Below are positions 36,105 through 46,998 of a stretch of DNA of 64,000 bases, in pieces. The stretch spans positions 26,354,501 through 26,418,500 of the forward strand of contig NC_079879.1 in assembly GCF_029227915.1 (NCBI RefSeq), in the 5' to 3' direction. The notes under the pieces were generated by a model. The model saw only the letters and a program-made list of their open reading frames with translations. It did no database searches and had not been told where the DNA came from. This DNA comes from Hydractinia symbiolongicarpus (taxonomy: Eukaryota; Cnidaria; Hydrozoa; Anthoathecata; Hydractiniidae). Both the position numbers and the translations under genes were made by a program. Position 1 is the stretch's first letter. The number at the start of each line of letters is the position of its first letter.

Positions 36105-37886
36105 TCACCTGTTTATACTTTCGTAGGTTCCACTTCGCTTTGGATCATATATGGGGAACATCTCTCTTTGACCGTTGTAATGTATAGGATAATTCTCCCT
36201 GGTGTCAGCTTCATAAACTCTTCTGCAGCACGAACAGACACACAAGATTACAACAGCAAAACAAGCTACAACGAGAATTGCGAACAACCATTCACCTCTT
36301 ATATAACATTGCTTATACATTGGTAGAATAGAGAAACATTCCAATTCAAACTCTACGCTTCCATGTCCTTGTAAATAAGTTTGAAACTTCGTTGATTCAA
36401 AACTAAAGGCGTTACCAAGCCAACAGAATCCAGTTGACGCGTCTAACGTTGACTTGACGCCGTTTATCCACACAAATATTCGTCCTTGTGGGCACCAAGC
36501 ACCGTAATTAATAGTGCACGAATCACACGATTCGTAACAGCTCACCCGTGGCATAAAAGCAGCGTGGCAGTAATCCCTAAGTTTTCCCGTAACAGTCGTG
36601 TTGATATTGGTAGGATTTCCACAAGGTGAACCAGTATCCGGATCAGTAAGATTGCTTGAAGCAAAACCTACGCGATGATTAGCTCTATCAAAAACAACAA
36701 CGTTACCTTCCAATGTAACTTCTCCCAGTACAGCACCAAACTGCTTTGCGCCAATACTTAGGCAATAAAATCTATCTTGTTTCCTTACGTAGTGTTTTCC
36801 CAATATTGTCAATGCAAATGACCCTCCCTTCATATTTTTTAAGTATATGGTGATGTATGGCCATTTGTAAGGATCTGTTTCCACGCAGTAATTATTCCAA
36901 AATCGTTCGTCCACAGCTGGACCATTTTTCTTCAACATTGCTATCACCGCTATGTATATTTCAGGTTCAAGTAATATATCTGTGGTCCCACTGTCTACAA
37001 TAGCAGGTGGGTAACTATATGGTGAAAGACCGAGACTATGTCCAGCCACATCTATGCCAGTCATACGTACTGTGTACCATGCTCGGTGTATAATACGCGT
37101 CCAATGTATCGGTGCATGGTATTCATGATCTGCAGGATAATCTAACCAAAATTTTCCATTACCATTACATAGTGATAAAGTAAAAACATCTGGAGATTTT
37201 TTATCATGCACAAGCTGATCATATAAAGGTTCTATTTGACTAGATGAGAGTGATTTATACGCTAACCCAAGAATACCTTCATTTACAGAGTTTTTGAGGA
37301 AAAATTCCTTCTCTTGTTTTATAACAGCAAATTCTGCCACAATCCCAGGCCCGCCTGGGAAACTAACTACGTCACTATAAACTTCTCCAGACCATGATCC
37401 TTTGCCATACTCTGTTTCTACAGGACGACCGATATGCAGAGATGTACTGGATTTGCCTGGATCATAAAAAGTGTCTATTTTGCACTTCGTGCCATGCTCG
37501 TCTCTACATTCCGGACCAGCTATTGCCATATTTGCCGATCCGGTGTCTATTAAAAATTCCAGCACCTGAGGTGGTGTGCCCAACTCCATTTCCATAACGT
37601 AAGCGTACGAAGTACTACGTAAAGAATAGCTGCGCTCTTCCTCTTTTTTAGAATTGTCATGCACATCTAGTTGCCGAATAAATGACGTATTTACCAATTC
37701 TTTGTGATGAAAACCATGCCTATGTTTTTTCAACTTCCTTCTTATGTTATATGACTTTCCTCCGAGTTCAGTGAATATCTTTTCTGTGCTTAATTGTTCA
37801 GTGGATACCATACATACTATTTGTATCATTAAATACACAAACACCAATGCCCTTTGTTTGCTAATGTTGTATGTACGGTATCCCAT
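36105..37886 (-). CDS. BACE: Beta-secretase (BACE)-like membrane aspartic protease
   Basis: One uninterrupted reading frame of 593 residues, starting at the ATG at 37886; the three codons upstream in frame begin with TTG and are unlikely to be used. An N-terminal hydrophobic stretch (ALVFVYLMIQIVCMV) is the signal peptide. The A1 peptidase domain has both catalytic motifs, DTGSAN at about residue 114 and DSGTT at about 298. Matches typical of beta-secretases include ELGTPPQVLEFLIDTGS, GSWSGEVYSDVVSFPGG and EGILGLAY. A Cys-rich extension follows, then a single transmembrane segment (WLFAILVVACFAVVILCVCS), a Cys-rich juxtamembrane (CCRRVYEADTRENY) and a short cytosolic tail. It is expected to be a type I membrane protease of the secretory or endosomal system. 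It is longer than human BACE1 (501) because of the extension between catalytic domain and membrane. No introns, unlike most neighbours. Confidence 0.9.
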   Translation of the reverse strand: MGYRTYNISKQRALVFVYLMIQIVCMVSTEQLSTEKIFTELGGKSYNIRRKLKKHRHGFHHKELVNTSFIRQLDVHDNSKKEEERSYSLRSTSYAYVMEMELGTPPQVLEFLIDTGSANMAIAGPECRDEHGTKCKIDTFYDPGKSSTSLHIGRPVETEYGKGSWSGEVYSDVVSFPGGPGIVAEFAVIKQEKEFFLKNSVNEGILGLAYKSLSSSQIEPLYDQLVHDKKSPDVFTLSLCNGNGKFWLDYPADHEYHAPIHWTRIIHRAWYTVRMTGIDVAGHSLGLSPYSYPPAIVDSGTTDILLEPEIYIAVIAMLKKNGPAVDERFWNNYCVETDPYKWPYITIYLKNMKGGSFALTILGKHYVRKQDRFYCLSIGAKQFGAVLGEVTLEGNVVVFDRANHRVGFASSNLTDPDTGSPCGNPTNINTTVTGKLRDYCHAAFMPRVSCYESCDSCTINYGAWCPQGRIFVWINGVKSTLDASTGFCWLGNAFSFESTKFQTYLQGHGSVEFELECFSILPMYKQCYIRGEWLFAILVVACFAVVILCVCSCCRRVYEADTRENYPIHYNGQREMFPIYDPKRSGTYESINR

Positions 37887-39831
37887 AGTCAACAACCGAA
37901 ATAATAAGTTCCATTATATTTCAATATATTCTCCATTTTGTCACTCCATTTCAACTCTTCTTTATACTTTAAGCCGGTAAAAGCTACATCTACACTAGCC
38001 TAGCATACATTGAGCATATTTCTGTATACACAACACAATGATATTCAAAAATTAAGCCGAAAATGAGCGTGAAAGTGAGAGTAAAACACCTGCGTAATAA
38101 TTTGTTAAACATGATATAAAACAGCAAGAAAACAGCATCTATGTATTAAGATATATAGAAAATTTTGAATTGTTTTTAGGATTCGCAGTGTTAATCGATT
38201 TGATTTTCTTTTAAAAATATTTAGCAAGCAGCTAGTATAGAATTTTTGAAGCATATTATCTTTGTTGCCTGGAAACAGGCAACTTTGCATCATTTTGATG
38301 TGAAAGGTTTTGCTAATCTGCACTTCTATTCAAGAACGAAAAGAATCGTTTCGGATCGGAAAATTTCTAGAGGCTAATTGATTTATAAAAATTTTCATTC
38401 GATTCGTTTTGATGCAAATTGATTCTAGTCTGTTTCTAGTATGTTATCAACAGATTTTCACTTTGTCGGAAAGAAGTTAATGTCATCATTTTAAGGTTTA
38501 AAATTTCACCAGTCTGTTTTATCAATAGGCTTGTATCAAATAACCATTTTAAGGTGATCAAAGTTCCGATTAATATAGAGTATGTCCTTAGAATAACTAA
38601 AAAGGAAAAAAATTTAGCTTTATTGTAGTGTTTCAGAATTTGTGCTAAAGTTTTAAAAAATTATTTTTTATGTAACTTGACGGGTTAGTTCAAAAAATAT
38701 TTTTCTTTAAACATAATTATCGTATCATTGCATCTGTTCTTGCTGTGGTTTGAGTTTGAGAAACGTTTTTTTAAAAAAATAATCGACAACAAACGTAGAC
38801 AAAACCACTAATTGAAGGACTGGTATAAACACCGTGACAGAACAGCCCTGTAGGAAGTAATATTGTTTCAAGGAAGGGGAATATTAGTGTGAGTGTTTCC
38901 CCTCAGGACTACAACGGTTAAGCTGAAGAGAGAAATATCATTCGAAATAAAAAACTTTACATCATGTAATACAACCCTCCCCTCTACCAGGTTGCTACAA
39001 GCCTGAAAAACTAATTCTGTCATAAAACAGGTATCTTTCCGGTCCATCAAGCAAGTCACTTGGTAATCATTATACACAATCAAAAGTTGTCTAAAACTGA
39101 TAATTTTCTCTAAATGCTTACAAGTTTTTTGAAAAACGTCCTCGTCAACATGACGATAACATTATACTTAATGATTTTTATACCATATGACATTTGGCCT
39201 TCTTGATTGAACCAAGCATATTAATTGTACGGAATAACTTAATTGACAGAGATTGTAATAAAGGTAATAATCTGGATTATAAAATTACGTTTGCTAGTTT
39301 TGAACAAAAAATCAATATTTGTTAAAAGAGACTATTGGCCTGTAAGAAAAGCTATATATTGTTTCATTTTTTAAACATCAATTACAAAATGTGGTAAATG
39401 AAGTTGATCGTTGTGCTGAATGTGGCAGAGATTTAACATTTAGAAGAAATTTCAAGAAGGATTTTACCACGTGGCAATATCTATCCCAAATTATGTCACA
39501 CAGTACTGCGTGAATTGTTAATTTTTTTCGCGCTTTTAACTTTCGCGCACCTAGGTTGAGCACACATTTAATTTTTGTTCACACCTTAAGAAGATTTACT
39601 TTAGTTACTTCGTCTTTCGAAGAATTTCAGACTCATATATTGTTTATAAAAAAGTGAGTAGATTATTAAAATTTGTATAGATAAATTGTTATTTCTAAAG
39701 TAGTATCTAGCTCAACATTCCAAACACTATTTCTTCGTAATGAGAAGTAATTTATCTTTAACCAACTATCTTAAGGCGACAAAACAATTAAGAATCTTAG
39801 GAACCGGTTTATAGTCACTTTATTGCGCTAT

Positions 39832-39882
39832 GTCGTTCCACCTCATTTTTATTTTTTATAAGTATATATGAGGTGGAATGAC
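39832..39882. repeat. Stem-loop, 15-bp arms
   Basis: gtcgttccacctcat (39832-39846) pairs with atgaggtggaatgac (39868-39882) with one wobble pair and a 21-nt AT-rich loop. It lies beyond the poly(A) signals of the metalloprotease gene. It may be a foldback remnant or a hairpin RNA; no further evidence. Confidence 0.75.
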
Positions 39883-39971
39883 TTTCACACCGACAGATTT
39901 GACTGTCGAATGTGCAGAAGACCTCTAACAGAACACAGACTGAGTCGGTTAGGTTTTTACTACATGTTATA

Positions 39972-39977
39972 TTTATT
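39972..39977 (-). terminator. Poly(A) signal for the leishmanolysin-like gene
   Basis: AATAAA on the minus strand, about 63 bp past the stop codon at 40040. Confidence 0.5.
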
Positions 39978-40039
39978 ACTTTTCCTATTATTTATTATTA
40001 TTTAGTAAAAAAATGCATTATGGATTGTTATATACAAAA

Positions 40040-41992
40040 CTATATAAACAAAAATAAAAGATAAAAACATAATACAACATAAGCAAATGAAGGTATAATG
40101 TATTGACTAGACGATTTTTTCCCGTCTAACGTCTCAAAATTTGCTAGAGGTGAGTTGTCATTTATAAAACCGACGCAAAATCTTTTGTCAAGACAAAAAT
40201 CGCGACATTTTGGACAAACCAGTGAACCATTTACCGCCCAGCCATTCATCGAGCCTTCTACTTCAATCTTTTTGCCTTGCTGTTTACAAACATACTTTTT
40301 ATCTCCAATGATTATACGCAAACCATCAGTGGTGCATTCGTACTTGTAACATCCACTACCCCAGTCAAGCATTGTGCGTGTCAATAGACCTTTCTTAGCT
40401 GTCCAATGACGACCATGTTGGATACACTTAGCACCTAGAGTGTACGTCTCTAGAGCATAGTTTTTATCCTTCGTTGGGGCGTTTTCAGCCACCGTGCAAG
40501 TTGTTCCTCTCTTACGCCCATCTTCTTCAGTCAAAGTAAACTTTTGATAAAATGGGCAAAAATCAGCTAATTCGACAGCACCACCATATGTGTAGATATC
40601 TTTCACAGGAATCTGTCCTAGCCTATCAAAGTAGCGAAACTCTTTTGGTAGGTTAGAGGTGTATTTAACAAGATTACACAAAGCTAAGGAGAGTTTTGTA
40701 TGTGTACACCTCATATGTAAAGGAGACTGCTTTAAAGTAGCGCAAAATGGGGCGGTTGATTTTTGATTTTCAATTTGATCCGCAATCCACGCCCGACAGT
40801 TGTTCTTAACAAAAAGACATCCCAAATTCTTACCCCAATCTAATTCCTCAGCCATTTCATATTTCGCTTTATACCAACCCGTATCTTCCATAAGAGCAAG
40901 GGATATTCTACTAAATACAGGGTGTTGAGTGTAGGTTCCAGTCATTGCTTCGTTTTCGAAAACTCGTTTTTCCCAATGCGTTAAAGCAGTCCCTTCTCCA
41001 CCTTGATTTTCTAACTCAGCACCTTCTAAGTCACTACAGTTGAAATGTTTTCTAACTTCTCTTTGCACATTTGGTGTGACAATCATTTGAACTTCGTGAT
41101 CAATAGCACCTCCTGAAATGCTCCACCCTTTTCTGACAACAGACTTCACTATGTTATTACTCCATTGATATAAATTATTAAAGGTATTATATTGTGGCAA
41201 ACCGTTTTTCAACCGCTTTGTTAAAGGGTAGCCGCTTTCGTTTCGATAGAATGCAAATAAACCAACACTAAAACCTAAAGCATGGAATATTTCATGTTTG
41301 ACTGTAGATAATAAGCTTTCGAACGCCTGTGGATTTGACTCCAGTTTGCTTGGACATAGGTTAGCAAAACCAGCGACAGGCCGATTTAGTGCATGTTCCT
41401 GCTGACAATACGATGCATATGCAACAATATTTGATTCCTTACAGTGATCTGTTTGAATGGAAGAAACAAAAAGCATAAAATCTGATTTTCGAAATTTTTC
41501 TGCAGCAATTTTCTCATTAACGTAAGTCTTGCATTTGTTTCCATGTTCATTGCATGTTCTGCAGTCATCTAAAAACCTCTCTGGTACAGTAACCGGTCCG
41601 CAAATAGTTCTTTGACAATTCAATTTGCAATATTGAACATGACCTGGTCCAATTCCATCCTCGTCTTTTAAAAAATAGGAATTACCTTGACACATTCTTT
41701 GCAACTTGATAGGTTCTTCAGTCGTTCGAACTAAGAATGTTTGATGAAAATAACGTATAGCTGCTGGAATGAGATCTGTTTTAACCAAACGCTGCTTATC
41801 GTATGACAAAAGATTCACACTAGCATCATATACAACTTTAAATCGTAACTTTTGCGTAATTGGTAGGTTGGCTATTTCATGATGATGGCCAACGTGGACA
41901 TTATGTACTACTTCAGCTTGTCCTGGAATCCAATGTTTACTTTCTGTAATGTCGATGTAAACTAATACCCACAGCCAAGTAAGAATGATCAT
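40040..41992 (-). CDS. Leishmanolysin-like (M8) zinc metalloprotease
   Basis: One uninterrupted frame of 650 residues from the ATG at 41992; the frame extends seven codons upstream only through a TTG. A signal peptide follows directly (MIILTWLWVLVYIDI). The zinc-binding motif HEIFHALGF is at about residues 233-241 with the general-base Glu present. The third zinc ligand is the His of THWEKRVFENEAMTG at about residue 339, and the Met of EAMTG fits the metzincin Met-turn. PVFSRISLALMEDTGWY is also typical of the family, as are many cysteines in the C-terminal half. The C-terminus is hydrophobic (PSFAYVVLCFYLLFLFI), suggesting a GPI anchor or membrane tail. All catalytic residues are present, so it should be an active cell-surface or secreted protease like GP63 and animal LMLN/invadolysin relatives. 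The gene is intronless and lies about 2.2 kb upstream of the BACE-like gene on the same strand. Confidence 0.92.
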   Translation of the reverse strand: MIILTWLWVLVYIDITESKHWIPGQAEVVHNVHVGHHHEIANLPITQKLRFKVVYDASVNLLSYDKQRLVKTDLIPAAIRYFHQTFLVRTTEEPIKLQRMCQGNSYFLKDEDGIGPGHVQYCKLNCQRTICGPVTVPERFLDDCRTCNEHGNKCKTYVNEKIAAEKFRKSDFMLFVSSIQTDHCKESNIVAYASYCQQEHALNRPVAGFANLCPSKLESNPQAFESLLSTVKHEIFHALGFSVGLFAFYRNESGYPLTKRLKNGLPQYNTFNNLYQWSNNIVKSVVRKGWSISGGAIDHEVQMIVTPNVQREVRKHFNCSDLEGAELENQGGEGTALTHWEKRVFENEAMTGTYTQHPVFSRISLALMEDTGWYKAKYEMAEELDWGKNLGCLFVKNNCRAWIADQIENQKSTAPFCATLKQSPLHMRCTHTKLSLALCNLVKYTSNLPKEFRYFDRLGQIPVKDIYTYGGAVELADFCPFYQKFTLTEEDGRKRGTTCTVAENAPTKDKNYALETYTLGAKCIQHGRHWTAKKGLLTRTMLDWGSGCYKYECTTDGLRIIIGDKKYVCKQQGKKIEVEGSMNGWAVNGSLVCPKCRDFCLDKRFCVGFINDNSPLANFETLDGKKSSSQYIIPSFAYVVLCFYLLFLFI

Positions 41993-44388
41993 GTTTCCAT
42001 CCAGAACGAGCAAGACTTTCGTGTTTGTGCATGAGAAAGTTTTGTTGTTGCTACATGCTTTTAAAATTAACTACGTTCCATAATTGTGCACATCTTTATG
42101 TTTTTCTGCCATACATCCTTCTTTTCTGAAAGATTTAAGCCCTTCCTGTTTTCCCTGTGGCACGTACCAAATGCAAATGTAAAACGTTTATAGCTGTAAG
42201 CTGAACTTGGGTCAGATATTAAGAATCCGCAATATAATTATACAGTTGAATGAGCAAACTCACTTTCTGTATTTTTTTTAAATATGTATTTTAAGCTGGC
42301 AGCTATCTTGTATTAGCAAAAAAATCAAAGCTGTTGATAGCTTGAGCATTGCTATTGATGTAGTTGCATTCAATAATCTCTCGGTTAAATAAAATGCTTG
42401 AATAAAAAACAATTCGTAATAGACAGTGGTAGACTATTCTAAAAAGTGCATCGTAGTAACTAAAACATTTGGAATGCCGTTTTGCTTACACTTTTTGCAA
42501 AAGACACCAACTGGTCGTCTTCTAAAAAACTAACAAGGCGTATGATATGCGTAAACTAACTTGCAAAACACAGACGTTGAAAGTCATAATCAATTTTGAG
42601 CAAGCAGTAGCACGAGTGCTTTGAAACTGCTTATAAATATCATGTTGATTACTACGTCAAACACGGGAGGCATTCAGAATAGTGTACAATTTTTAAGTAT
42701 AAACTTTTTTTAAACATGCGTCCTATCAATCGGACGAATATCGGTAGGTTATCCTAACAAATCGGAATACTTCCTAACAAATTGATAATTTCAACTGAAA
42801 AGTAGTATTTTTTCATCTCATATATATGTTAATGACAGTCCCTTTGTTGTGTCAAATTCAAGTTTTTATTTGAATATTCCTCTTATTGACATTTACTAGT
42901 TGGCCATTTGCCCAATCTTATATAAAACTGTATATTTGACTGCAAGAAAGCCATTACTAGACAATATAATCGTAAGCTTTTTCATCCTATCTGTTCAAAG
43001 ATTTCATTGAATGGTAACCACAACACGAATTGCATTAACAATTAGTAAAAAGCTAGAGAGTTTTTAGTTTTCTTTTTAAAAAGTAATACAAAATAAATAT
43101 ACATGCACATATACTGCGAGCAAATAGATAAAGTTTAATTATATAAATAACATGTTACTTTCCAAATGCGTTACAAAACATAATTGAAGGTTACTGGGAA
43201 TATATTTCAAAGTCTCTTTCACCTGATTAAGTTATATTACGTTGATGATTTCTTTTCATTAAGATATTTTTTAAACATTAAGATATTTTTTAATCTTCCA
43301 TCTTCCATCTTTCGTTTTGTTTATCACATGCCCTCCATCTTTAAGTACTTTTTGTACTATCAAGCCACGTAATAAAATGCGCAGCTTAAGTTAAAGGGAC
43401 ACGGTTTCTGACAAAAGTAAATCAAGAAGGATAGAGTAAATAGAGCAGTGTCGTAAGCAGCTTTTAAAACAGTAAGCATGTTTTGAAATGCCAAGCAAGT
43501 GAAGAATGCAAGTTTGTGTTTGCTATCCAGCCATATGTATTGGCACACGACTGCAGATTTTAAAGTTTGTCTTCACAAGTAATGAGCTATTTTCACATTA
43601 ATAGAGCGAACTCAGTGAGTTTTGCTTAGATTCAAGCCTTAAATAGTGCTTATTGTTGACGACGACAGAATGAGTATTTTTCCCTTGCAGAGATCTGACG
43701 TTGGCTATTCTGTTATGCAGGCATTTTAATTTTTCAGAATTTGAACGCTTTCTGCCTGGCTCCGAATATCTACTCCTCTCCGAATATTAGTCATTTGACA
43801 TTTTTGGCCATATATTTTAAGAATAGCGATTTCTTAACTTTTCGTGATAAGCAGGATCTCGTGAAATTATTTCAAAACGAGTCTTAATATTGTAGACAAA
43901 AACATACCGTTCATTTTAAACTCAATGTACGACTTTGAAAGACTCCATGGCAAGTTTTTTGTCTGCAAAAGTAGATCAAGTTCAAAATCTTTATGAAAGT
44001 TAGAGAAGTATGTTCTCCATCCAATTTTAATGATCCTTTCCCACTTTTCATTTTTTTCCCACCGTTGTTAAAACTAAATATCGCATGTGACCTAGGTATA
44101 ATTTTGCATTACCATAACATTTTCACGACAGGATGTAAGGATTAAAATAAGCAAGCATTCTACTTTTTCTAAAAGTTTCACCAATTTACAACAGGTTGAT
44201 TGAATCAACATAACTTTTAATACAAGTAATAATTTTCTTTCGTTTGTCTGTGAACTGCGCAGAGAAGCGATCTTTTTATTACAATTAACAAAATATCTAT
44301 TTGCTGCTAAAAAATAAGTTTCTATAAAATAGGTTTTTAATTCTCCCGAGATTCATACATTGATACGCATTTACAAGAGTTGAACAAA
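41993..44388. other. Intergenic region between divergent genes
   Basis: About 2.4 kb between the minus-strand metalloprotease and the plus-strand antistasin gene. It should contain both promoters. Short direct repeats (cctaacaaat near 42750-42780; attaagatattttttaa near 43258-43292) are present. No gene is seen. Confidence 0.5.
44323..44329 (+). promoter_or_regulatory. TATA box of the six-domain antistasin gene
   Basis: TATAAAA 66 bp before the ATG. The paralogous antistasin gene has the same motif 73 bp before its ATG, which supports both. Confidence 0.55.
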
Positions 44389-46022
44389 ATGAACAAAGTT
44401 TTTCTCTGTGCTACGGTATGCCAACAACAATCTTTAGACTGGAAAATATTTGAAAATGTTGATAATTTTCGTCTTTTTTATTTAGATAATCGTTGCTTTT
44501 GTGGCATTCTCAAATGCAGGTACTTAAACTAATTTATTAATGCAGATGTTTCAAATTTATTGTGTCGTTTAACGGCATCTATTGGTTAGACGGGGTGTGT
44601 ATTTCATGCAGAAACCTCCAATACCCACTCTGTGGGTTTATTTTAAGCTTTAACTATACGATCGAAGTAGCAAATTTAGTTCATAAAATCAATTTTTTAA
44701 GAGTGTCCAAAGGCAAAATGCAAAATGGCTTGTCCAAATGGATTTGAAAAGGACAAAGATGGCTGCGAAGTTTGTAAATGCAAAAAACCAGGTAGGCCCA
44801 ATCAAATATTTAACACGTGATCATTGAAATATTCTTGAAACTTTTAAAGCTGACCATTGTAAAATACTATTTCTTGTCAACATTTAGAATGTCCAAAAGT
44901 ACAATGCCGCATGAAATGTGCCGATGGATTTGAAAAGAATAAGAAGGGATGCGAAATTTGTAAATGCAAAACTAAGAAAGGTGGGTCCACATCAAATTTG
45001 TAGAGAAATACAAATTTGCAGTTCGGAAAAATGAAGATGAGGACGAATTTGAAGAATGTTTTGTGCTCCCAGTTTATGTATTGCACAGTAAATAATAATA
45101 TTGAATAATGGGTTTTCTAGATTTGACTAATATAAAACTTTCAATGTTAAAAAAACGTTAAGTATCGTTAAGTATAGAAAAAATAGAAAGGCCTTGATTT
45201 TTCATTTTCTTTTAGTTTGTCCTGCTCGAAAGTGCATTTTTCCAGGAAAGAAACGCCGATGCAGAAACGGCTTCGAAAAAGACGAAAATGGTTGCAAAAC
45301 ATGCGATTGCAGTAAGTCTAAACCAAGTTCGAAATAATCCAATGAAAACGTCTTTTGCAGGAAACAATCTCAAGTTTTAGTTCAGACCACTTTTACAGGT
45401 TGATATCTATTCTTCTTTTATAGAGTGTCCACATGCAAGGTGCACCAAATTTTGCTTCCGAGGATACAAAAGAGATGAAGATGGCTGCCGACTTTGTGAG
45501 TGCAAACCTGGTGAGTTATGGAAGCAATTATTAATATTACACAATAATTATTCTACTATATTGTTTTTTACTTAGCAAAATGATCTAACATGATCAATCC
45601 ATTTATTATTGTTAGAATTAATTAAGAAAACTGGTTGTACTGCGTCATGTTATTTTCTCGATATAAATGAAACGGCGTCGTAATGTGCATAAAAGTTTTT
45701 GCTCTGCAATTCTCAATTATTTTTTCATTACTGTTTCCAATATATAACGTGCCTATCGCATTTTACAGTGGTTTGTCGCAAACGAAAATGCACCAGAAGC
45801 TGCAAGAATGGCTATAAAGTAAACAGATATGGTTGTCAAACTTGCTACTGTAACAGTAAGTCTTCCATACGATACCTTTAGACCTACATTTGCATTGGAG
45901 CTGCTTTAATGGCATTTGACATTCCAAATTGTTTTCTAGGGTGTCCACCACTTTGTAGAATGAAATGTGAAAAAGGTTTTGTACGAAAGAATGGATGTCG
46001 AATCTGCAAGTGTAGAGAATGA
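44389..46022 (+). CDS. Six-domain antistasin-like secreted protein
   Basis: Exons: 44389-44415, 44486-44519, 44702-44791, 44888-44980, 45216-45311, 45424-45510, 45769-45855, 45940-46022; 198 residues. The first two exons form the signal peptide (MNKVFLCAT + IIVAFVAFSNA). Each later exon encodes one six-cysteine antistasin domain (pattern C-x4-C-x3-C-x-GF/Y-x7-GC-x2-C-x-C, as in ECPKVQCRMKCADGFEKNKK). Every domain exon is phase 1 at both ends, so domains can be added or lost without a frameshift. Domain 3 has an insertion (IFPGKKRR) between its second and third cysteines. Antistasin domains are serine protease inhibitors in leeches and are abundant in cnidarian gland cells; here the inhibitor loop residues vary (Lys or Arg near the second Cys), consistent with trypsin-like targets but unproven. 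A paralogue lies 2.8 kb downstream. Confidence 0.9.
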
Positions 46023-46058
46023 AGATTTCAACATCACAATGAATGTTATTTTAGTTGA

Positions 46059-46064
46059 AATAAA
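46059..46064 (+). terminator. Poly(A) signal of the six-domain antistasin gene
   Basis: AATAAA 37 bp after the stop codon. Confidence 0.6.
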
Positions 46065-46806
46065 TTTAACGTGATAAAAACAGTTTTCATTTGCGCTTTT
46101 TTGTTTGTCTGTAACCTATTGAGCCCTTTGGGATAAAGTTTGAAGACGAAAATGGTTAAGGTTGAGTCAAGAACCTCTCAAGAAACACACCTGAACGATG
46201 ATATCTCTCATACTATTACACTTGTAATCTATTCAAAATGGTAGTCAAATTACTACTTTTTACAACATAAAGAATTTACATCCTAATTGTAATTTCATTA
46301 AATTATATGTTTTTATTTTCTTTCTGTAAGAAATTGAAAAAATTCTGAATCATAGGCCAAACCTCAAAAATTCTAATACTTTTTGAGGTTTATGGTTTTG
46401 GTATATATGAACGACATATGTTATGTCTGTTGTTATTTCGTCTTTACGTTTTTATTACCTGCTACCTGCAGGGCAGATGGTTTTGACCACCGTATCGGAA
46501 AAGTTAATCTCTAAATCAAGTGTTTTTGGACACTCTAAAACAGCCTTTCGGAAAGTAATTTTCTACAACAACAAGTGGTTTCAGGAACTTGGGGATGCAA
46601 CAATACTTTCATCACGACTTTGCTGTAAGATCAGGGTTATAATAACGCATTACCATACTATTCATAATTAATAATGTTGCTTATTTGTACATTACTTAAG
46701 ATTTGGTGTTTCTGAGCCTAAGATCTCTAACTAGACTGGTTACATATAACAAATTCCGGAAAAAATGAGTTTTAAAATAACTTTCCTTTTTCTGGCAGTT
46801 AATTTA

Positions 46807-46998
46807 GTAATAATTTTCATATAATGTGCCCAAGCAATAATTTTCATATAATGTGCCCAGGGGGTACTCATCCGTAATTGATCTTAAATGTAATGTTTTG
46901 TAGTTTATTTATTTTTTGAATTATCCAGTCCTAGTCACGTAAGCCTCCAAATTTATACTAAATATCAACTATCTTTATACTAAATATCAACTATCTCA
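46807..46998. repeat. Two short tandem duplications
   Basis: taataattttcatataatgt with gcccaag/ggg is doubled around 46807-46861, and ttatactaaatatcaactat with c/ct is doubled around 46955-46996. Both look like local slippage products. Confidence 0.75.

Larger units (their letters stand above)
37887..40039. other. Intergenic region between the two protease genes
   Basis: About 2.2 kb, containing the promoter of the BACE-like gene at the left and the 3' UTR of the metalloprotease gene at the right. A 15-bp stem-loop lies at 39832-39882 and minus-strand poly(A) signals near 39972. No other gene is visible. Confidence 0.5.

Noticed and set aside
37887..37895. Extended N-terminus of the BACE-like protein
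   Set aside because: The upstream in-frame codons begin with TTG; the first ATG at 37886 is followed by a good signal peptide. The same reasoning moves the starts of the metalloprotease (to 41992) and the transporter (to 53799).
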